A DNA stretch of 64,000 nt, from assembly GCA_016722505.1 (NCBI GenBank), contig JADKJH010000004.1, positions 251,356 to 315,355 of the forward strand. Direction: 5' to 3'. Position 1 is the first letter of the stretch. Every line of letters starts with the position of its first letter. Source of the stretch: Holophagaceae bacterium. GTDB lineage: Bacteria; Acidobacteriota; Holophagae; Holophagales; Holophagaceae. Below are positions 24,897 through 33,135 of this stretch, one piece after another. The notes under the pieces are model-generated. The model was not told the DNA's origin. It ran no database searches and worked only from the letters and a program-made list of their open reading frames with translations. A program made the position numbers and the translations under genes.

Positions 24897-25564
24897 GCGG
24901 CGCCGCTCACAAAGCGGCCGCCCTCAAGCAAGAGCTGGCGGTCCAGGCGATCCGCCAAATGAGGGTCGTGGGTCACCAGCACCAGCGTGGATCCCAGATC
25001 CTGATGCAGCGCCAGCAGGAGATCGAACACTTTGGATGCGTTGACCCGGTCCAGGCTGCCGGTGGGTTCGTCGCAGAGCAGGATTTTTGGGCGTGCCACG
25101 ATGGCCCGTGCGATGGCGACCCGCTGGCACTCACCGCCGCTCAGTTGGCCAGGCAGGTGTCCCATACGGCGCTCCAGGCCCACTCGCGCCAGAGCCTCCT
25201 GCGCTGCTTTCAGGGGGGATTGAAGTCCAGCGATCTCCCCGGCGATGACGACATTTTGAAGCGCCGAGAAATGCTGCAGCAGGTGGAAGGCCTGGAACAC
25301 GAAACCCAAATTCTGGGCCCTGAAGCGCGAAAGCCCGGCCTCGCCAAGGCTGCCCAGAGCGTGGCCCGCGACGATCACTTGGCCGGAGGTGGGTTGGTCC
25401 AGACCCGCCAAAAGTCCCAACAGCGTGCTTTTGCCACTGCCGGAAGGTCCCTCGATGGCCACCGAAAGGCCCGCTTCGAAAGAGCAGGACAAGTTCTCCA
25501 GCACAGTCAGAGATTCACCAGCGGGGGATTCGAAGATCCGGGACACTTCGCGTAATTCGATCAT
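24893..25564 (-). CDS. ybbA: ABC transporter ATP-binding protein, YbbA/LolD type
   Basis: 223 residues with GPSGSGKSTLLGLLAGLD (Walker A), FVFQAFHLL (Q-loop), QLSGGECQRVAIARAI (signature), ILLCDEPTGSLDRV (Walker B) and VTHDPHLA (H-loop). The MacB/LolD subfamily is indicated by its size and by the FtsX-type partner. It is transcribed away from the tesA homologue, with only 40 bases between their start codons. Confidence 0.88.
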   Translation of the reverse strand: MIELREVSRIFESPAGESLTVLENLSCSFEAGLSVAIEGPSGSGKSTLLGLLAGLDQPTSGQVIVAGHALGSLGEAGLSRFRAQNLGFVFQAFHLLQHFSALQNVVIAGEIAGLQSPLKAAQEALARVGLERRMGHLPGQLSGGECQRVAIARAIVARPKILLCDEPTGSLDRVNASKVFDLLLALHQDLGSTLVLVTHDPHLADRLDRQLLLEGGRFVSGAA

Positions 25565-25604
25565 GAACCAAGCCTAGCGGAAGAGGTCATGAGATTCTTT
25601 CAGC

Positions 25605-26237
25605 ATGCGCCCTTGGATGGTCCCCGTTTTGTCCCTGCCACTATTCGCCAGCCCTGCTGGCGTGGCCGCTCCCTCCGAGGCCCGCCGTACGGTCGTATTC
25701 CTGGGGGATAGCCTGACGGCGGGGTTTGGATTGCCATTAGAAAATTCGTACCCCTCTCTGATCGAGGCCCGCCTCCGGGCGGAGCGCAGACCCTGGAAGG
25801 TGGTGAACGCGGGTGTTTCCGGCGACACCACCACAGGCGGTTTGGCCCGGCTCGATTGGATCTACAAACAGAAGGTGGAGGTGCTGGTGGTGGCGTTGGG
25901 CGCCAATGACGGACTCCGCGGAATCCCCGTCGGACAAACCGAAAAGAATCTGCGCGCGATCCTGCGCCGGGCCCAGAAGGAAGGTTCACGGATACTACTG
26001 GTGGGTATCCACCTGCCAGATAATTTCGGATCCCAGGCGCAGGCCCGCTTCGCATCCATCTATCCAAGGCTGGCGGCAGAGTTTCGTGTGCCGCTGGTGC
26101 CATTCCTGCTCGAGGGCGTGGCCATGGATCCAGGGTTGAACCAGGCGGATGGCATCCACCCCAACACCGCCGGGACTCGTAAAGTCGCGGACCATCTCTG
26201 GGAGAAATTGGGGCCGATGCTCTCCGCTCCACGCTGA
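25605..26237 (+). CDS. tesA: SGNH arylesterase/thioesterase I (TesA-like)
   Basis: 210 residues with a signal peptide (VPVLSLPLFASPAGVAA) and the four SGNH blocks: FLGDSLTAGFG (Ser), NAGVSGDTTTGG (Gly), ALGANDGLRG (Asn) and DGIHPNTAG (Asp-x-x-His). TesA-type enzymes hydrolyse thioesters and esters in the periplasm. Divergent from the ybbAP-like exporter and about 50 bases before the acylase gene. Confidence 0.9.
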   Translation: MRPWMVPVLSLPLFASPAGVAAPSEARRTVVFLGDSLTAGFGLPLENSYPSLIEARLRAERRPWKVVNAGVSGDTTTGGLARLDWIYKQKVEVLVVALGANDGLRGIPVGQTEKNLRAILRRAQKEGSRILLVGIHLPDNFGSQAQARFASIYPRLAAEFRVPLVPFLLEGVAMDPGLNQADGIHPNTAGTRKVADHLWEKLGPMLSAPR

Positions 26238-26286
26238 AGGGATACACTGCTGCAAAGCAATAATTGCGAGTGGAATCGGAGCCTTC

Positions 26287-28554
26287 ATGCGGTGGTTGAA
26301 ACGGGTCGTGATGGTCCTTGGGGTGGCCTTGGTGACTGGGGCCCTGGGCGCTTGGTGGGTGATCCAGCGGCAACTCCCGGATAGCGCAGTTCCTGTGATC
26401 CACGGGTTGGCCAACCGGGTTCAAGTGGCGATGGATGGGCGGGGAGTCCCGACGATCCGGGCCGGTTCCTTTCAGGACGCCTTTCGCGTCCAAGGTTATC
26501 TCGCGGCGAGGGAACGGCTTTTCCAGATGGAATTGCAGCGTCGCGCGGCGGATGGATTGCTCTCGGAACTTCTCGGCCCCGCCGCGTTGCCCCTGGACCG
26601 GACCCATCGAGTTTACGGATTCCACCAAGTCGCCGATGCGGCTTTGCCCCAATTGCCAGAGGCGGAGCGGGAAGCCCTGGAGGCCTTTTCGGACGGTGTG
26701 AATGCGTTCATTCAAAGCCACCCGGACCGTTGGGGCCTGGAATTCAAGTTGCTTGGCACCAAGCCTCGGCCTTGGACGCCCGCGGATTGCCTGAAGGGCC
26801 TGCTGCTCATGCACGAAGATCTCTCCAGCACCTGGCGGGCGGAGCTACGCAACGAAGCCTTGAAAGTGCTGCCGGAAAACCAGCGTCGGGCACTCCAGCC
26901 CGTGGCGACCGAATGGGACCAGCTCATCATCCCCGATGTGGAAATGCCGAAGCTGGATGCGGAGCTGCTTTTCCAGGCCCAGCCAGTGTTGAAGACCGCG
27001 AAACTCCCCGGTCTGCCCAATGACGTTTTGGGTCTCAGCGGAATGGCCGGAGAACGTGACGGCTCCATCGGTTCCAATGCCTGGGTGGTGAGCGGAAGCC
27101 GCACGGCTAGCGGGAAGCCGATGCTTATGAATGATCCCCACCTTGGTCTGGCGAGCCCTGGCATTTGGCTGCCTATGCGCATTGAAATCGGCGAGCGGTT
27201 CGTGGAAGGTGTGACGCTTCCATTCCTTCCTGGCATCACGCTGGGACGCAACCAGGCCATCGCCTGGGGTTTTACGAATCTGGGCACCGATGTCCAGGAT
27301 CTCTATCGTGAAAGCCCCAGGGGAGAACGCATCGAGGACATCCCGGTGAAAGGCCGTGCCAAAGAACGGCTTCGAGTGCCTTTGGGCGCCCATGGGCCTC
27401 AGGTGCGCCCAGGCTACAGCCTTAAGTGGGCAGCGTTGGATCCCGCCAATTTGCGGATGCCCATGACAAAGCTCATCCGCGCCACGGATTGGGATAGCTT
27501 CAACGCTGCCTGCGATGGGTTCCTGGGACCAGCGCAAAACATCGTCTATGCCGATGTGGAAGGGCATATTGGCTATCGGGCGACAGGCCTGGTGCCCATC
27601 CGGAAAAAGGGCGACGATGGCTCCCTTCCAGTGGATGGCAATGACTCCAGCAATGATTGGCAGGGCTTCGTGAGCCAGGCGGAAATGCCCAGGGTGCTGG
27701 ACCCCGTGAAGGGCTACCTGGTGACTGCGAACCAGAGGATTTTAGGCAGTGGCTTTCCGTATCCGGTGGCCACGCGATGGGCCAGTCCCGTGAGGGCGAA
27801 ACGCATCGCTGAGTTGATTGAAGCGGCCGGCAAGCTGGATCATGCGGGCGCAGAGCGCATCCAATTGGATGTCCTATCGCTTGAACATCGCGACTTCATG
27901 AATCTTGCAGCGCCGCTACTGAGTGCAGGGTGGCAGTCCCGCTTTCACGGTTGGGATGGCGAAGCCGCCGGGGACTCCCGGAAGTTTCTGGAGGCTGAGC
28001 TGCTGAAGAAAAATTTCCGTGCGCAACTGCTGAACCGCATTCTGCGTGGCGCGGGTTGGGATGCGGATAGTTTCAGCTCGGACACCGGTGATGCGCTGTT
28101 GCGGGAAGCCCTCAAAGTGGACCAGGAAGCTTGGACCCGCGCGGGCCTGGGCGACAAGCTGGAAGCGCTGTCGGAAGCCGCGCGCCAAACAAAAAAGCAG
28201 ATGGAGACCGCCCCTAAGACCTGGGGGGAAGCCAATCGCCTGGACCTTCAACACCCTGTGGGCCGGGCTGGCGGTTTGTTGGGTTGGGTCTTCAACGCGC
28301 CGCGCGGCATCCAAAGCGGCGCCAACCACACCGTTCGCGTGGCCAAGCCGGACTTCGGCCAGAGCATGCGTTTCATCGTGGACTGGGGCGATCCCGGTGC
28401 CACCACGCTCGTGGTGCCACTGGGAGTAAGCGGCCATTTGGGTTCCGGCCATCGCCACGATCAGATCAAGGACTGGCTCAAGGGCGATCCCCTCGGCCAG
28501 AGGACCCGGCTCAAGCAAGAAGAACGTGGAGCCGGCCTGCTGTTTCCGAATTAA
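26287..28554 (+). CDS. Penicillin acylase family protein (Ntn hydrolase)
   Basis: 755 residues from the ATG with GGAG five bases upstream. N-terminal anchor helix (MVLGVALVTGALGAWWVI), an alpha-chain region starting VAMDGRGVPTIRAGSFQDAF and ARERLFQMELQRRAADG, then the predicted autocleavage site GSIGSNAWVVSG with Ser as the new N-terminal nucleophile, and beta-chain motifs MLMNDPHLGLASPGIWL, GITLGRNQAIAWGFTN and NQRI. The family acts on amides including beta-lactams and N-acyl homoserine lactones. The substrate here is unknown; quorum quenching or side-chain amide hydrolysis are both possible. Confidence 0.9.
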   Translation: MRWLKRVVMVLGVALVTGALGAWWVIQRQLPDSAVPVIHGLANRVQVAMDGRGVPTIRAGSFQDAFRVQGYLAARERLFQMELQRRAADGLLSELLGPAALPLDRTHRVYGFHQVADAALPQLPEAEREALEAFSDGVNAFIQSHPDRWGLEFKLLGTKPRPWTPADCLKGLLLMHEDLSSTWRAELRNEALKVLPENQRRALQPVATEWDQLIIPDVEMPKLDAELLFQAQPVLKTAKLPGLPNDVLGLSGMAGERDGSIGSNAWVVSGSRTASGKPMLMNDPHLGLASPGIWLPMRIEIGERFVEGVTLPFLPGITLGRNQAIAWGFTNLGTDVQDLYRESPRGERIEDIPVKGRAKERLRVPLGAHGPQVRPGYSLKWAALDPANLRMPMTKLIRATDWDSFNAACDGFLGPAQNIVYADVEGHIGYRATGLVPIRKKGDDGSLPVDGNDSSNDWQGFVSQAEMPRVLDPVKGYLVTANQRILGSGFPYPVATRWASPVRAKRIAELIEAAGKLDHAGAERIQLDVLSLEHRDFMNLAAPLLSAGWQSRFHGWDGEAAGDSRKFLEAELLKKNFRAQLLNRILRGAGWDADSFSSDTGDALLREALKVDQEAWTRAGLGDKLEALSEAARQTKKQMETAPKTWGEANRLDLQHPVGRAGGLLGWVFNAPRGIQSGANHTVRVAKPDFGQSMRFIVDWGDPGATTLVVPLGVSGHLGSGHRHDQIKDWLKGDPLGQRTRLKQEERGAGLLFPN

Positions 28555-28572
28555 ACAGATCCAGACCTGATG

Positions 28573-29922
28573 CTAGTCAGACACCGGCAGTCCGCTCGGT
28601 ACCGAAAAAGGGACCTCGATGCTTTGGTCCATGGCTTTGGGGTCCGTGAGGGCTTGGAGGAAACTCACAAGATCTGCCACTTCGGCATTCGAAAGCGCCA
28701 AAGGCGTCGTGACGATTCCATCCAGAGTATCGAAGACTCCAGCTTGGATGATGTTCTGGTTGTGGACCTGGGCTGCGAAACGAGGAGCCAGCTGGCTCGC
28801 GTTATAGGCTTGGAGGGACTGCCTCGGATCGAGATGGTGGCGTATGACGCCCTCAAGGGTCGTGTAGGCGCCAGCATGCGTCCAAGGTCCCGTCAGCGCG
28901 ACGTTCCGCAAGGGTGGCGTGCGGAATTTGAATCTATCGGCGGTTTGGCCAGTTTCACGCCCGCGGCCATAGTCTAGGGGGGACTCCGCACCCTTTCCGG
29001 GCCCAATCTGCGGGGCCGCGATATTGTGGAATTTGAGATCGGTCATCGAAGGGCCTGAATGGCATTCTGAACAGCGCGCCTTCCCGTAGAACAGCGCAGC
29101 ACCACGTTTTTGCGCGGCGGAAAGACTGGTCGAATCACCGGCGACATAGTGGTCGAAGGGGCTGTCAGCCAGGGCCCATAGGCTTGCCTCGAAGGCACCG
29201 ATGGCATTGGCGGCATGTTGAAATCCCAACTGGCCATGGGGCACGGTTGGAAAGGCTGCGCCAAACAGCCGAGCATATTCCGGTATGGCCATCAGGCGGG
29301 CCATGAGGCCATTCCAGATTCCAGAAAAATCGTTATCAGCCAACATCGCGAGTTCATTGGGCGCGCCGCCGGCTTGGATGTCCCCTGCCGCGCCGCGCAT
29401 CTCGTCACGGGAGGTCACCGGGAACATGGCCTGAGCTGCAAGCGCATTATCCAAACCTGGAAGCAGCTTGGTCCCAGCAGGTGTGGTGAATCCGTTTTGA
29501 ACCGTGCCGCTGACCCTGCCATCCCAGAAGAAGGTGTCGAAATTCGCTACGCCGCGATTGAAAACCTCGGGGGCGTTGCGGGGGATGAAATTCCGGTTTG
29601 GCCCGATCACCCGATTCATTCCCAGGCCCGTTCCACCGACGCCGATGGAGACGCTCAGCGCATCGCCAGTGTGCGCCAAGGGGTGATGGCAGGTAGCGCA
29701 GGAGATGTCTTTGTTGCCGCTGAGGATTTTGTCGAACATGAGCGCTTTGCCCAGAGCGACTTTTTGAGGATCCTGGACCGGGGTCTGCAGGGCACGGACA
29801 CCAGCCTTCTCCAAGCTGGCCCTGAGCTGAGCATCCTCGGTGGTCGGATCATCATGACGACCCGCGCACGCGAGGATCAGAACGGTGGAGAGCAGTGTTG
29901 GCAACAGGAAGAACTTCTTCAT
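28573..29922 (-). CDS. Di-haem cytochrome c peroxidase (MauG/CcpA family), lipoprotein
   Basis: 449 residues with a lipoprotein signal (LLSTVLILACAG) and two haem c sites, ISCATCHHP near residue 76 and ARCSECHSG near residue 287. Between them lie IPRNAPEVFNRG and FFWDGRV, and after the second RTPPLRNVALTGPWTHAGA, typical of the family. The enzyme reduces H2O2 with electrons from small cytochromes, or oxidises protein substrates in the MauG group. Assembly would need the ResB/CcsA system encoded at 6.8-9.7 kb. Confidence 0.9.
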   Translation of the reverse strand: MKKFFLLPTLLSTVLILACAGRHDDPTTEDAQLRASLEKAGVRALQTPVQDPQKVALGKALMFDKILSGNKDISCATCHHPLAHTGDALSVSIGVGGTGLGMNRVIGPNRNFIPRNAPEVFNRGVANFDTFFWDGRVSGTVQNGFTTPAGTKLLPGLDNALAAQAMFPVTSRDEMRGAAGDIQAGGAPNELAMLADNDFSGIWNGLMARLMAIPEYARLFGAAFPTVPHGQLGFQHAANAIGAFEASLWALADSPFDHYVAGDSTSLSAAQKRGAALFYGKARCSECHSGPSMTDLKFHNIAAPQIGPGKGAESPLDYGRGRETGQTADRFKFRTPPLRNVALTGPWTHAGAYTTLEGVIRHHLDPRQSLQAYNASQLAPRFAAQVHNQNIIQAGVFDTLDGIVTTPLALSNAEVADLVSFLQALTDPKAMDQSIEVPFSVPSGLPVSD

Positions 29923-30136
29923 GGGTCCTCGCTAAAAATGGGATAATAAAGATACCTACAACCAGCATGGATGCTTGTTTGAATAGGGTGGATGATATTG
30001 AGTTTCAGTGTTTGATCGTAGCAAAGCAAGAGCATTTGGGCCAGTACCCTGCTCCAAATGAGCCTGCATTTCGCTGTAGCGCGCTTTCAATATGCCGAGT
30101 TTCCAGCGTGGGGGATTCCCTTGGCTGATGAGCCAG

Positions 30137-31033
30137 TCACAGCGATGCCGGTTCCATGCGCTGTTCGCCTTCCCAGCGGTAGAAACCAGATCCACTCTTG
30201 CGTCCCAGGCGTCCAGCCGCCACGAGCTGCTTGAGCAATGATGGGGCCTTGAATCGTGGCTCGCCGAAGGCATCGAACATGACCGCCGCTACGTTGGCGA
30301 TGGTGTCCAGTCCGATGAAATCTGATAGATGCAGTGGTCCCATGGGATGGCCGCAGCCCAGCTTCATGCCTGCATCTATGTCGGCGGTGTTTGCGAGATG
30401 CTGCTCGCGGCAATGGATGGCATCCAAAAGAAACGGAACCAGCAGGCGGTTGACGATGAAGCCAGGGGCATCCGGCGCCAGCACCGGCGTTTTGCCCACC
30501 CGTTTAACGAAATCCTGGAGTGCTTCGATGGTGTCGGCGGAGCTGAGTACCGTGCGGATGATTTCCACCAAGGGCATGGCGGGCACGGGATTGAAGAAAT
30601 GCAAGCCAGCCGTAAATGGTTGGCGGTCAGGCCCCAGCACGGCGACCAGCTCTGTGATGGAAATCGAAGACGTGTTGGAGCAGAGCAGGGTGGAGGGCGC
30701 GAGGACGCGATCCAGCTCTGCGAACATCTTCAATTTCAGGGACAGGATTTCAGGCACCGCCTCGATGACCAGTTCGCAATCGCCCAGGGCGCTCCATTGC
30801 AGCGTGCCCTGGAGTTTCGCGCTGAAGACATCGGCATCCTGCTGGGTGCGTTTGCCCTTCAGTACGGCTCTGTCCCATTGGGTCTGGATGCGGACCAGAC
30901 CACGATCCAGGGCGGGCTGATCTATCTCTTTCACCACCACGCTGAACCCAGCTTCAGCTGCGATCTGCGCGATTCCCGCGCCCATGAGCCCGCATCCGAT
31001 GATGCCCACCGTGTTGATCGAGCTGATGTCCAT
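30137..31033 (-). CDS. 3-hydroxyacyl-CoA (3-hydroxybutyryl-CoA) dehydrogenase
   Basis: 298 residues from the ATG with GGAGG four bases upstream. GIIGCGLMGAGIAQIAAEAG is the NAD-binding motif; SNTSSISITELVAVL, HFFNPVPAMPLVEII and DAPGFIVNRLLVPFLLDAI follow as in PaaH/Hbd enzymes, with the C-terminal domain (MKLGCGHPMGPLHLSDFIG) complete. It oxidises 3-hydroxyacyl-CoA in beta-oxidation or works in the reverse direction in butyryl-CoA formation. It could act on the products of the acyl-CoA dehydrogenase operon at 2-6.7 kb, which is inference. Confidence 0.92.
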   Translation of the reverse strand: MDISSINTVGIIGCGLMGAGIAQIAAEAGFSVVVKEIDQPALDRGLVRIQTQWDRAVLKGKRTQQDADVFSAKLQGTLQWSALGDCELVIEAVPEILSLKLKMFAELDRVLAPSTLLCSNTSSISITELVAVLGPDRQPFTAGLHFFNPVPAMPLVEIIRTVLSSADTIEALQDFVKRVGKTPVLAPDAPGFIVNRLLVPFLLDAIHCREQHLANTADIDAGMKLGCGHPMGPLHLSDFIGLDTIANVAAVMFDAFGEPRFKAPSLLKQLVAAGRLGRKSGSGFYRWEGEQRMEPASL

Positions 31034-31102
31034 GGGGCCTCCAGAATGAAAACAGCTTAGCCCTAAGCTGAGCGTTGCGCGAAACTCTGGAGTGGAGACG
31101 CC

Positions 31103-31528
31103 ATGATCATCACGCAGCACACGCTCGAAACGACGGCCCTTCCAGGGAACATCTGGACCTTGTGGATGGATGTTCCCGGCTACAAGGACTGGGATGAAGG
31201 AATCGAGTGGGCCAAGCTGGGCGGCGAATTCAAGGTTGGCGCCAGCGGCGAACTTAAACCCACTGGGGGCCGAGTGGCCGTCTTCACCATCACCGAGATG
31301 GTGGAAGGCCATTCCTTTTCAGATAGCACACCGCTGCCCTTCGCCCAACTGCGGTTTCATCATGCGCTGGAGCCGACAGCCATGGGTACGCGGCTGACCC
31401 ATCGCATCGAGGTGGAAGGACCCCTCGCTTGGATCTGGGCGCAGGTCTTGAGACCGGCCTTCCGGGCAAACCTTCCCGCCTCCATGCGGAAACTGGCGCG
31501 GCTGGCCGAGGGGCCTGGGACTCGGTGA
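31103..31528 (+). CDS. SRPBCC (START/Bet v1-like) family protein
   Basis: 141 residues beginning IITQHTLETTALPGNIWTLW, with DVPGYKDWDEGIEWAKLGGE, ELKPTGG and the C-terminal THRIEVEGPLAWIWAQVL pattern of polyketide-cyclase-like SRPBCC proteins. A hydrophobic-ligand-binding fold is expected; the ligand is unknown. Divergent from the hydroxyacyl-CoA dehydrogenase gene. Confidence 0.8.
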   Translation: MIITQHTLETTALPGNIWTLWMDVPGYKDWDEGIEWAKLGGEFKVGASGELKPTGGRVAVFTITEMVEGHSFSDSTPLPFAQLRFHHALEPTAMGTRLTHRIEVEGPLAWIWAQVLRPAFRANLPASMRKLARLAEGPGTR

Positions 31529-31600
31529 ACCACAAAGGCACGGAAGGACCACAAGACACAAAGGTAAAAAAAAGTTTTTTTAGATCCTCGTGGCCAGATT
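31529..31600. repeat. Partial purine-rich short-period repeat
   Basis: Right after the SRPBCC stop codon: CCACAAAGGC, ACGGAAGGAC, CACAAGACAC, AAAGGTAAAA (10-bp phasing) and then A8-G-T7. It resembles the left half of the decamer hairpins, with a decayed right arm. Confidence 0.4.
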
Positions 31601-31611
31601 TTATTCTCAAA

Positions 31612-32970
31612 TCACTTTGAGGGCCCTTGCAGGGGGAGCCCAAAGGTTGCCTTTAACTGTTCCTCGAAGAAGCAAGCGATGTCCGTCTGCATCTCCGGCG
31701 ATGCGACATGGGGAACACCAGGGTAAAGCGTGAAGCGCGCCAGAAAACCTTGGCTTGAGTACAGTCGCTCGGCTTGTTTCCAGCGTGATACCGGCGTGGT
31801 CCCAAATCGGCGGAAGATGAGTTCCTCATCCGATTTGGAAAAACTGTCTCGGAAGGGAACTGCATCATTCGTATCCTGGTCGCCAAGGTAGAAAAACCAG
31901 TTCACCAACTTTAGAGGACCGATCTTGACAGGGCTACCCGTCAGAGTCTCCAAGTCCGCAAACCCCACTGGATAAGCAAGGCGCTCACCCTCAAGCTCTG
32001 CAATAGGCGCCAAGGGCCAACCACCGGGAGATCCGCAGGCAACGGCCAAAACACGCTCCGGGTGAAACATCGTGAACCTATTCACGAAGGATCCTGATGC
32101 GGAGAAGCCTGAGAGAAGAATTTTTGGGCCGACCTTCAACCCTTTGGCTTGCAACTGGACCTGGGCGTCATGGATCATGCCGAGAAGTTGGAGATCCACA
32201 CGCTTCCATGCTTCCGTCTGTGTAAGAAGGCTGGCTCGGCTGAGGGCGTGCAAGTAGAGATTCTCGTCCTCCGAGGCCGCGCTTGGCCTTGGGAAGATAG
32301 GAACCAACAATGGGCATCCGAGGCGTTCCGCCAAAGCAGACTGCCTTTGGATCTCGCAGGATGCGGAGGCTCGCAGTAATTCCATGTCCTCCACTGCGAA
32401 CCCCGTGTTGTTAGGCACCACGAGCAGGCATGGATACTTAACTTTCTTGGGGATGAATAACAGATAGGGCCAGTGGAAACCCTTCGAGGGCAAGGCCGGG
32501 TATTCCTGGCAATAAGCCCTGTCCAACTTGCAGTTCTGGAGGAGGGGTCCCTTCACACCAAACTCGGCATAGCCCCCAGACGTCTTGGATGAATCGATCT
32601 CAAGAACATATTTACCCATGGGAATTTGGCGAGAAATGATCATCTCGCCCTTACGTCCGCTCCATGAGACCAACACCTTTCCACTTGGATCGATGAGCTG
32701 ACTCGTGGCCTCCCCTTCTTTGGTCTCTAGCCAGAAATTGAACTGATGTTCGGTCTTGGTCTCTGGAACCAATAATTCGAGACGAATACTTTTTTTCTCA
32801 CTTCGGCTCCCCAAAGACCATCCATAGGTCAGGTTGTAACCCTCCTTGACAAGAGTTTCATGGCGTCTCTTGGCTTCCTGGCGGATCGGGTCTGGGCTTG
32901 GTATGACTATCGGCTGAGCCACGAGAAAGCTGACAGATAGGAGAAGCGTGAGGACTCGCGGATGGAGCAT
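31612..32970 (-). CDS. Exported alpha/beta-hydrolase-like protein
   Basis: 452 residues from MLHPRVLTLLLSVSFLVA, which is a signal peptide; longer in-frame starts upstream lack one. An N-terminal beta-rich region (LIDPSGKVLVSWSG, YVLEIDSSKTSGGY) precedes an alpha/beta-hydrolase domain with the nucleophile elbow LLSGFSASGSFVNRF and a likely catalytic His in the closing YPGVPHVASPEMQ. GC content is visibly lower than in neighbours. Possibly an esterase or peptidase of the PHB-depolymerase-like type; the substrate is unknown. Confidence 0.7.
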   Translation of the reverse strand: MLHPRVLTLLLSVSFLVAQPIVIPSPDPIRQEAKRRHETLVKEGYNLTYGWSLGSRSEKKSIRLELLVPETKTEHQFNFWLETKEGEATSQLIDPSGKVLVSWSGRKGEMIISRQIPMGKYVLEIDSSKTSGGYAEFGVKGPLLQNCKLDRAYCQEYPALPSKGFHWPYLLFIPKKVKYPCLLVVPNNTGFAVEDMELLRASASCEIQRQSALAERLGCPLLVPIFPRPSAASEDENLYLHALSRASLLTQTEAWKRVDLQLLGMIHDAQVQLQAKGLKVGPKILLSGFSASGSFVNRFTMFHPERVLAVACGSPGGWPLAPIAELEGERLAYPVGFADLETLTGSPVKIGPLKLVNWFFYLGDQDTNDAVPFRDSFSKSDEELIFRRFGTTPVSRWKQAERLYSSQGFLARFTLYPGVPHVASPEMQTDIACFFEEQLKATFGLPLQGPSK

Positions 32971-33087
32971 ACGGCTTTCCTGATTGGTTGAGGAACTGAA
33001 TGATTTCAATAGTCTGTAGCTGCCCATTTGCTGGTTTGCCAGCGTAATGACCGTGTGGTTTTCTGGCAGCGACTTATCTCTGTTCAC

Positions 33088-33119
33088 AAAAAGGGCGCGG
33101 CGAATGCCGCGCCCTTTTT
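33088..33119. terminator. Rho-independent bidirectional terminator
   Basis: Perfect stem of 14 bp (AAAAAGGGCGCGGC / GCCGCGCCCTTTTT) with loop GAAT. It has a T tract on both strands. On the minus strand it ends the aldehyde dehydrogenase transcript before the hydrolase gene. Confidence 0.9.
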
Positions 33120-33135
33120 ACCTCAGGTTTCTAGG

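Noticed and set aside
29956..30273. Possible minus-strand gene between the di-haem peroxidase and the hydroxyacyl-CoA dehydrogenase
   Set aside because: It overlaps the end of the dehydrogenase gene, has no ribosome-binding site and no recognisable domain. The spacer 29923-30136 shows nothing else.
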